Source: Stictocephala bisonia
Lineage: Eukaryota; Arthropoda; Insecta; Hemiptera; Membracidae
DNA length: 64,000 nucleotides
Assembly (NCBI GenBank): GCA_035578905.1
Contig: JAQJVL010000537.1
Coordinates: 393,001-457,000 of the forward strand
Direction: 5' to 3'
The translations under genes and the position numbers were made by a program. The notes under the pieces were generated by a model. That model did no database searches, was not told the origin of the DNA, and was given only the letters and a program-made list of their open reading frames with translations. Shown here one piece after another: positions 56,080-64,000 of this stretch. The number at the start of each line of letters is the position of its first letter. The first letter of the stretch is position 1.

Positions 56080-56969
56080 CAGGGTGTCCCGTAAGTACTG
56101 ACCAAAATTTCACGAGGTTATACTGTAGGTCAAAACAAAAAATTTTTATTATATAATGTATAGTCCCATCTTGCTTAGTTTTCTGTCTATCTCTCTGTAT
56201 ATGTTTTTTGAAAATAATTTATATATTCAAAATATTTTGAGATATCAAGTTGAAACTTTGTACATTTACATAACTTATTAGTGTACATCTAAACTAAAAG
56301 TTTCAAAATTATATCATTTACATAAACAAAATGGCGGCCATTTAAACTTTTCAAAGCCTAATAACTTTAAAACGAGTGATGTTATAGAAAAATGACACGA
56401 CACATACAAAATAGCTCCTTTTAATTCAAGAATTTTAATACCAGTTTTATTTTTCTACAGTAAGTTGTTACAGAAATAAGTAAGATTTCTCAAGGAAAGG
56501 TCTGTGTTTTATTTGAAAACACATAGGAATTTTGAATAAAACACAGACCTTTACTTGAGAAATCTTACTTATTTCTGTAACAAATTATTGTAGAAAAATA
56601 AAACTGGTATTAAAATTCTTGTATTAAAAGGAGCTATTTTATATGTGTCTTGTCATTTTTCTATAACATCACTCGTTTTAAAGTTATTAGGCTTTGAAAA
56701 GTTTAAATGGCCGCCATTTTGTTTATGTAAATGATATAATTTTGAAACTTTTATTTTAAATGTACACTAATAAGATAAGTAAATGTACAAATTTTCAACT
56801 TGCTATCTCAAACGGTTTTGAAGATATAAACTATTTTCTAAAAAACACATACAGACTGATAGACAGAAAACTAAGCAAGATGGGATTATACATTATATAA
56901 TGAAAATAGTTTGTTTTGACCTATAGTATAACCTCGTGAAATTTTGGTCAGAACTTACGGGACACCCTG
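56080..56969. mobile_element. Near-perfect 890-bp palindromic MITE
   Basis: The left arm (56080-56514) and right arm (56534-56969) are complementary over about 435 bp with few mismatches and a loop of about 20 bp. The ends are CAGGGTGTCCCGTAAGT and its reverse, ending CCCTG|TA, as in mariner-type MITEs. No coding sequence is present. The high arm identity implies a young element or arm-to-arm correction. Confidence 0.92.
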
Positions 56970-56983
56970 TATAATGTAACTAG

Positions 56984-57259
56984 AATCTACATTTTCCGGT
57001 GGCAACCGCATCAAAGTACTATCTACAATATTTACAAGATAACCAGACGTTTCGCCCATACTGTGATGTGGCATCCTCAGTGGTTTCTCTGAGACTGAAA
57101 TCGGTGAATGACCTTCCAGCTTTTATGACAGCTTTCATTCACCGATTTACTCAGAGAAACCACTGAGGATGCCACCTCACAGTATGGGTGAAACGTCTGG
57201 TCATGCTGTAAATATTGTAGCTAGTACCTTGACGCGGTTGTCACTGGAAAATGTAGATT
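56984..57259. mobile_element. 276-bp palindromic element
   Basis: AATCTACATTTTCC at the left pairs with GGAAAATGTAGATT at the right (57246-57259). Internally, GGCATCCTCAGTGGTTTCTC pairs with its reverse near 57157. The centre also pairs (AATCGGTGAATGA). It lies 15 bp from the 890-bp palindrome. A diverged relative is at 62747-62925. The GAAACGTC motif recalls Penelope-like element ends, but that is a guess. Confidence 0.85.
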
Positions 57260-58684
57260 GTAGTTATGACACCGGCCGCTTAAGCCTAAGTTCTAATCTA
57301 TAATGTATTTACTTTACGTTCAAATGTAATATATTTTCTTTTTAAAGTTAAGTAAATGTCTGAAAATAGGATTATATAAGTATTATACTTAATTTTAATT
57401 AATATTACTTTATTTTAATTATTCATTATTCTTATTATCAAATAATGTTTAATTATTTTACAAAAATATATAATTTAGAACAAAAGTTACAACGATTAGT
57501 ATTGCTGAAGTATATTTATTTACTTATTTTTCTTTATAATTACTATGGAATTTGTTTAATATAATCAAACATTATTTGAACTTTGCTAGACTTTGCTCTT
57601 TTTGTTTTTATTGCTCAACAAATTGCTTCGCCTTCCTTTTTTGTTTGTGTACGGATTTTAAGAATGTTAAATTTTTATTTGATGGCATTGACTCTTAATT
57701 GCTTATGGTTTTCAAAAAGACTCATCATCAGAAACCTATTTTTTATTTGGTATGTTACTTTAGATTTTGGGTAACGTTAAAAGATTGTTGCTTTTTATAT
57801 AATTTGAATTTTTTAGTTTTTATAATATGTTATTATTTGGTTACAAAAATGGATATCGAATATTTACATGCACGTATCAACACACAAATAACATAGGTTT
57901 GTAAATTTGACTCTTGCAGTTTCAATGGTACCAAAACCAATAAAATTAAAAAACTACGTGTAAGATGATATAAAGAGATTAGAGAAACATAACTGCCAGA
58001 TAAATCCAAAGAAATTAGAAACGAGAGGTAAAAACCAAAAGGAAGGCCGTGTGCAAGAAGGAAGGTCTATTTGAAGATGTTGGGATTTTTGCTAGTCCTT
58101 TTGCTAGTTGGGCTTTTAGATGAGTACTCCTGACTTAAGTGTAGGGGGTGTGGGCTTAAATATCAGGAGGTACAACCAAAATTAGCTGGAGAAAATTGTT
58201 TCAACGATCAAAATGCTGCTAGCATTGTAAAAAAAAAAAATAAATTTAAAAAACTGAGGAAAATTTGTTTAGGTGTTTAGGGATTATGGTTCATGGTCTC
58301 ACTACAGGTCTTACAATAATTTGCGATAGAAAAACTAAATTTTAATCCTTTTCGAATACAATACTTGCAACTCAGCTTGCACAGGCAGTATCCCCATGTA
58401 GGCTTTTTCCGTTTAAAAGGAATTACTGTATGATTTTAATTTTTTTAATTTTAATTCACATACAATTTGTTTAGTGTTTACTCGTATTATTATGTGATAT
58501 ATTTTTGTATTATTATGTTGAATATTCTCATTTATTTTATTAATGTACACACTTAAATGTTTTAAGAATAAAATCTATTTTTATTTTCATAAAACATGTC
58601 ATTGAAAGTTAAACAGTGATAGATATTTCAGTAATTTCGATGTGGTTTGAGCTCAAAGATTCATAAATGCTAAATTCACCATTG
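57260..58684. other. Unassigned AT-rich DNA
   Basis: Frames at 57583-57896 are hydrophobic and AT-driven, with no recognisable motif. Nothing else could be assigned. Confidence 0.4.
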
Positions 58685-58975
58685 GACGCTACAGAAAAGT
58701 TTGTTGTGTCCGTGTTAGGTGGTAGTCAAGATTCAGATGTTGTTTATGGATGGAAACTGAGTAGCAGGCTTGTCATTATTTGAAAATTAGACCGATACTG
58801 TATAGTTCAGGTTCCACGTAAAGCTGCCGTCCTTTAGTTACCCTGGCCATTAGGCTATTAGTAAATGGCTCTTTCAAAGGAACAGTCAACATTAGTTGGT
58901 AACAATGACTACACAACTACACTAACAATACACTCAAACTACACTCGAGTGATCATTCATATTCGTCTTAAACAA
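58685..58975 (+). mobile_element. SINE, variant body, plus orientation
   Basis: GTAGTCAAGATTCAGATGTT, AAACTGAGTAGCAGGCTTGT, TTCCACGTAAAGCTGCCGTC and GTTGGTAACAATGACTAC match 50085-50456 and the common SINE tail. The terminal CGATCGGCGTC is not reached. Confidence 0.75.
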
Positions 58976-59007
58976 TGTTCAAGACTGTATCGGCGTCTAG
59001 TATCTAA

Positions 59008-59100
59008 ATCATAATAATAAACTAAGCAATATATAGCATAAAGCCTAGCCTTTATGCTAGTTTGTGGTTGATAATGTTCCTTAGTTTATTATTATAGGAG
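59008..59100. other. Inverted repeat
   Basis: ATAATAATAAACTAAG (59010) pairs with CTTAGTTTATTATTAT (59080). Inside it, AGCATAAAGCCTAG pairs loosely with CTAGCCTTTATGCT. This is a small fold-back structure of unknown origin. Confidence 0.55.
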
Positions 59101-59269
59101 TACCTAATCTAATTATTTTCTCATTTACTTGCCTCGTTGTTCAATGGAATTCAAACACTCGAGATCTTTCTTCAATCTAGAAGCCAGCAACACATGTTCT
59201 AAAAAATATCCCAAACTAACTTTGAACTGAAATTTGTTCTTTGAGGCAGTTTTTTGTATAACAGATTCT

Positions 59270-60180
59270 GCCACCTGACTTCTCCTGATCAGCGTGGTTT
59301 CATAAAAGCTTGATCAAATGTTACAACTTGCCCTCGATCTTGCAGTACCTGGTTCGGCAGATGATTATTGGCCATTTATCCAATTCTTAGATGGATTTCA
59401 ATCAAGATTCTTCCTCATATATTTTTAAAGTTCATTCGGACTATACCCATTCCTCATTCAGTGGATAAAAGTGACTTTGGTGGCCTGTGTAGTGCCACAA
59501 AGTACCATTTTGAGGTGATTTTGTTCTTGATTTTATTAAAAAACATGATTTTGGTCTTGAATTCGGAGAACAAAAATGCTGACTGTAATAAAATGTTTCT
59601 ACAGATCACTGATATTAAAAAAGTTATCTCTTCAAGCGTGTGTATACGGCTGTGAGGAGGCCAAAGACAACGGCTTGCCCCTGAGCCTCAACAAAAGATG
59701 GTACTTATTTGCTCACAAAGGTAATTCTTTTTTTATGGGCTAAGAAGTTCAATTATATAAGTGATGTGCGGGATCCTTGAATTCTCATAGCCTCCAAGTT
59801 AATTTTTTGTACAACACGTAAACTTTATTGCCTCAATAGCTAGAAGAAAGTGGAATCCCTTTTGTAGATCGCCAGGTATTTCAATGAAGCTTATTCACAT
59901 TATCCAAGTCCTTGGTTTAAATTCACCTTTCGTTTGCCACTGTTATTAAAATTGGAAGCCGGGTGTTCATAGACCTGAAATCATGGCAGTTTAGAAGAAA
60001 TTCCCGTTATGGCTGGTCTGAACACTTCCAGAGGGAAAGTAAAGGGAAAGCGTGTCTAAAAATTAATTTATCAACTTCGATAGCTCGTAGGTATTGTGAC
60101 GAATTGTTATTTTTAGTACAGAACACTTCATGGCCCCACGTAAATTATATGGATAATACTATCCCAAGAGTCCCATAATA
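59270..60180 (+). pseudogene. Heavily decayed LINE-like reverse transcriptase, tentative
   Basis: SPDQRGFIKA near 59285 resembles the Q-x-G-F motif of LINE reverse transcriptases. GDFVLDFIKKHDFGLE-like and ADCNKMFLQITDIKKVI (59563-59620) followed by CEEAKDNGLPLSLNKRW (about 59653-59702) resemble the D-C-x-x-LQ-D-I...W-x-x-x-N-x-L-x-L-N-x-x-K block downstream of the F-A-D-D motif. F-A-D-D itself is not seen. Stops and frameshifts are frequent. The part after 59750 is assigned only by position. Confidence 0.42.
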
Positions 60181-60789
60181 TGTTAATCACTCACGAGATC
60201 TTTTTCTTTGGCTTACTTTGGAGTATTTGATCCAGTTATCAGTTATTCCATGATTGCAAACAAGCTATACAACCTAGATTGTTTCTTTAACGAGTTTGGC
60301 AGGTTGAAGTCTTAACTTCATAGGCATTGTGTAGTGTAAGAAAACTTGTATTGAAAAAAAGTTAATAACTTTATTACAGTTCGCTTAAAATAAAGCAACG
60401 TGACAAATGAAATATTTCATTGAGATGGTAAATGGAATAGCTGCAGCCAATTCCTTCCTCACTCCGTCAAATCGGCTTTTGAACGAGTTAATTTATTTCA
60501 TCCATTTTATTTATTTTATCGTTTGGAATTTTTCTGAGGACAAATTAACTATTTGAATTAAAACTTTTAATTAGGTCAATCAGTGTTCATTGTAATTCTG
60601 CTCGAAAAGCTTTATAGTTTATAGATTTATTCATAATTCGTTACATTCATAAATTATGATAGTCTAATTTAAGATAATATAGTTTTCAATTTTTCTACTC
60701 ACCTATTTTAAATGTCCTATGCTTTTAATGTGTATTGGGCAGTATAGTTTGAAGCTATAAATAATATATTTTGAGTTCCTATTTTGTAG

Positions 60790-61055
60790 TTTATAACTTG
60801 GACATAATTCAGTGCCTACAAAATGAGAATAATGATTTATTCCGTAATAATGCAAGAGTAAATCAACAACACAACAACTCGGAATTACACTGCCACGGTT
60901 ACCAGTATTGTGATAGCGCAACTAAAAATATAAAAAATGTAAAGGGTCTAAATAATATAGATTTTTACTCACCTCCAAAATATGTGAGTAAGAAAGCAAG
61001 TGATGAGCAGAGTATTGTGAGACAGAAGCAGAGTATCGGAGTTATTTCTTCATAG
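60790..61055 (+). CDS. Candidate terminal coding exon, unknown protein
   Basis: A pyrimidine-rich CCTATTTTGTAG ending at 60789 resembles a 3' splice site. From there one frame is open for about 88 codons to TAG at 61053-61055. It gives NLDIIQCLQNENNDLFRNNA, then RVNQQHNNSELHCHGYQYCD, and ends DEQSIVRQKQSIGVISS. The product is polar and rich in Asn, Gln and Ser, without membrane segments, as in a cytoplasmic tail. It lies outside all repeats I found. No upstream exon was identified and the family is unknown. Chance cannot be excluded. Confidence 0.35.
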
Positions 61056-61656
61056 TTTATTTGTCAACTTTAGTTTTACGAGGTGAGATAAAACATATTC
61101 GAGTTTTACTGTAATAGCAAGGTTTAATTTCATTTTTATTCAGAATATCTTAACACACATTGGCCACGTAAGATTAAAAAAAAAAACGTATCTATGAGGA
61201 CATTTTAAACTAATACCTCTTCTAAATCTAAGTATGATTGAAAACTTATAAACTAAATAAAAACAATCTCTATAGGTATAATAATTAATAACACAACTTT
61301 ATAATACAAATATCTATTTATTATGGGACTGCCGCTGCCGTTTGGAATTTTCCATTAATATACTGTTTTCTGGGTTTGTACTGGGTAAAAATTAGTTTGT
61401 ACTTTTATTTGTCATAAATATTATTGGTAAGGAGCTGAAAGTAATAGTTATCAGACCAAATTAAACTGAATTACCAATAAAAGGAAATATCAATCATGTA
61501 CTCAAATCACAATTAATTATATACGTATTACGTATTGTTAACTATTCTGTATGCATACGGGGTACTTCAAAATCACCTTATCAAAATGTTGGACATGTTA
61601 AAAAAGGAAAAAATATTTCTATCTACACATGTCCTAAAATGCCATCTATATTCCAT

Positions 61657-61658
<2 letters not shown>
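61056..61658. other. Unassigned AT-rich DNA
   Basis: A possible polyadenylation signal AATAAAA follows the candidate exon near 61256. Nothing else is seen. Confidence 0.35.

Positions 61659-61714
<56 letters not shown>
61659..61714. repeat. (AT)n microsatellite
   Basis: About 28 uninterrupted AT dinucleotides. An 81-residue frame across it is an artefact. Confidence 0.97.
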
Positions 61715-61718
<4 letters not shown>

Positions 61719-62514
61719 GTTTTTACATAAAAATGAACACTCTATATTTACATCAGCTACTATACGGTATTATAAATTAGCGTGAGCGATTTTTTTTTTT
61801 TTTTTATCTGACAATTTGCAGAAGATAAGTAAAATATCTTTACCGGTTCTAAAAATTGGAGCGTTTAAACATTTTTATTATATATATATTAAAATCAACG
61901 TAGATAAGACAAAATATATAAACATATGTGTGTAGGTAATATTTTATTTATTTCTTAATCATTATGTTTGCAACGTAATTTTAAAACATCCTTTAATATA
62001 TGTTTTTTGTTATAAAACCAGCTGAACAATTTTTTATAGTTTATTTAACTAATCAGTCGATTCCGTAGGCCTATTGATTAGGTATTAATCACTTCTGTAT
62101 AAATTTGCACTAATTAGAGAAGAAGCAAATATTGTTTGTATTTGTATGTTAATATCAAATCCAAAGCACCAGTTTATCCCGTATATTGAGTTAACCGTGA
62201 TCCTGCGAGAGTTGTGGGAAGTCGGGAAATCCCTTGAGAGGATGAACTTGTGTACCAAACACACTTAGGCTTCCCAGCTTGTTTCAGCTCATACATTAAA
62301 TCCCTATTAATAGCCTAAATACCTATATTGATCCTTTGTAAAAACCTTTGTTTATCGACTTATAATTCAATAAATTATTCGTGTTTATTTGTCAAATTTA
62401 ATAGTATTTATAATTAGAATAATAATAATATAGTTTGGATGAAAATGATTGAAATCAATAAATTTCAACATTCCTGACATACCAAAATGCTCGTAAGAAT
62501 TATCAAAGATTTAC
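61715..62514. other. Unassigned AT-rich DNA
   Basis: Nothing could be assigned. Confidence 0.4.
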
Positions 62515-62700
62515 TTGCTGTGGATAGCAAGATGCTCATCCCACGTGTCGTTGACTTCTTACTTCACAGCTGTGGACTTGTTAGGCTGTAGAACACTTCT
62601 ATTTGTAAAGGCATTTTCCGGGGGTTCAGTAGACATAGATCTTTTAAGATTGGATTTTTTTACCCCCCTAAATTGTAGTTTACATAAAAAAAACCCTCCC
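62515..62700 (+). pseudogene. Possible LINE ORF2 C-terminal scrap
   Basis: TLLFVKAFSGGSVDIDLLRL followed by DFFTPLNCSLHKKNPPI has the spacing of the end of CR1/Jockey ORF2 proteins (hydrophobic-K-x-x-x-G-x-x-D, then LL-x-L-x-F-x-x-P and a basic N-P-F). It is only about 60 codons long and unsupported by a nearby catalytic domain. Confidence 0.3.
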
Positions 62701-62746
62701 ATTAATGTTAGATAAGGACTTATGAGTTAGGTTTAAGCTGCCGGTG

Positions 62747-62925
62747 TCATAACTTAAATCTATATTTTCCGGTGACAACATAGACAACCGTCAAGGTGCT
62801 ATCTACATTATGTACAAGATAACTTCAGCGAAACACTGTGGATGCCACATCACATCTTGGGCAAAACATATTGGGCATCTGGTTATCTTGTAAATAGTGT
62901 AGATGACGCGGTTGTCATCTATATA
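62747..62925. mobile_element. Decayed relative of the 57.0-kb palindromic element
   Basis: TATATTTTCCGGTGACAAC, TGCTATCTACATTATGTACA, GGATGCCACATCACATCTTG and GGTTATCTTGTAAATAGTGT match 56984-57259 in the same order. The palindrome is weaker here. Confidence 0.72.
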
Positions 62926-64000
62926 CATATAACATATATATTCTAGTGGACTTATTCAAATGTACACAACACAATGTCATGGAATTTAGCTTCATATAGG
63001 CCTATGTTTAGTGTGGGAATCGAAAATATTTCCCAGGTAGACTATTTAAAAGAAAAAAATTACACTGTAGAGAACATGCAGTTGATTTTTAATTTAGCAG
63101 TGTTCGGTTGTTGGCTTATTTTATGTGTTTAACATACGTTCCAAAAATACAATATTTAATTATTCTTTGGTGCTGATTGTTGACTAATTGATGAACGTAA
63201 CTTGGCTATAATTAAATATTAAGGTTTGAATATCAGAAAAAATTCTTGAAAAACAATCAGAGGAAAGTATTTTTATTTGTTATCCAATGATAAAAACCCA
63301 TACAATAGACTTTGCGAGAAATGTGAAGAAAGTTAGTGCAGATACCAGAGATAATTGGAAAAATACGAAAATGTTATTATATCCATAAAATTTACATTTA
63401 TGAATCCATTATGAGTTATTTGAACATATATGACACTGTTTTGTTTAATCTAAACTATTGTACTATTGGTATTTACTGCTTAGCACTTCACTAACGAAAG
63501 AAAACGTTAACTTGATTTTGCAAATTTATTTATAGTAACTTTTAACGGATTATTATCAGATAGTGTATGCATTTTCTATAATTTTTCTGTAGAAGTGTTA
63601 CCCACTTGAGGCTTAAATCCTTCCTGAGCTACAGAGGCCAATTTTTTAACTTTCAAATCATATTTCAAATCCAATAAATTTTTACGTAATGTTTCTTTGA
63701 AAATAAATTATTAGCTGCCATTGCATAAATAATTATGAGAATGTTTTATTTATTTATTATGATTTTTTAATTTTAAGTTATTTACTATGTATTTATTTCG
63801 ATTGTCACTATTCCTCGTCCAAAAATAAGAAATAACAAAAAGAGCATGAACTTTCTAAGAAGATATTTTTTTAAATCTTTCTTTTTCATAATGAGTTTGA
63901 AAACAATATTTTTTAGTTAGTAATTGAAGTTGTTTTTATTGAACATAACTTTTATTATGACTGAAAATGGAAGGATGATAAGATGTAAATGACTGCATCT
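62926..64000. other. Unassigned AT-rich DNA to window end
   Basis: No gene, repeat array or structured element could be supported. Confidence 0.4.

Noticed and set aside
57583..57896. Hydrophobic frames suggestive of a membrane protein
   Set aside because: Composition is explained by T-rich DNA. No motif, start context or splice signal is seen.

Overview
This window looks like gene-poor, AT-rich nuclear DNA from an animal, most likely an insect. The evidence is the mix of elements: degraded Tc1/mariner transposases, several non-LTR retrotransposon (LINE) 3' ends, a Ty3/gypsy integrase remnant, tRNA-derived SINEs, long inverted-repeat (foldback) elements and abundant minisatellites. No bacterial-style operon, rRNA or stand-alone tRNA gene was seen. 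A hemipteran is my guess, not something the sequence proves. No complete protein-coding gene was found. Nearly all long open frames lie in tandem repeats whose unit length is a multiple of three, or in decayed transposons. Three short segments (19951-20091 minus, 44172-44328 minus, 60790-61055 plus) are weak candidates for host exons.

Layout: (i) 1-16.6 kb is copy A of a long dispersed repeat that I call ABC. It is interrupted by a 2.25 kb mariner-like element (658-2908), an 84-bp minisatellite, two SINEs, a 36-bp G-rich minisatellite, a reverse-transcriptase pseudogene (minus) and a 1.5 kb foldback element. (ii) 16.6-20.7 kb holds a gypsy integrase relic, a 36-bp array with 108-bp higher-order structure, an abutting 62-bp array and a further G-rich array. 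(iii) 22.6-27.85 kb is a nest of elements: a foldback element holds a mariner-like element, which holds a GC-rich element (sister copy at 22.6-24.0 kb), which holds a 460-bp element with terminal inverted repeats. (iv) 27.85-33.5 kb is copy B of ABC, with a 576-bp insertion flanked by ACATTG duplications and a LINE fragment. (v) 34.1-36.0 kb is a foldback element with tandemly reiterated arms. (vi) 37.3-44.1 kb holds another G-rich array, a minus-strand LINE, and copy C of ABC with a SINE insertion. (vii) 45.45-48.2 kb is a satellite of about 115 units of 24 bp that is open on both strands. (viii) 48.3-64 kb is a mosaic of SINEs, LINE fragments, palindromic MITEs and unannotated AT-rich DNA.

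How the parts relate: the three ABC copies act as internal controls. One copy often preserves the empty site for an insertion in another, which fixes insertion boundaries and target duplications at base level and shows that minisatellite expansions arose separately in single copies. The clearest unexplained signal is a 36-bp minisatellite present at seven places, in both orientations, in arrays of 1 to about 19 units. Many of its units contain four closely spaced GGG runs, a G-quadruplex motif.
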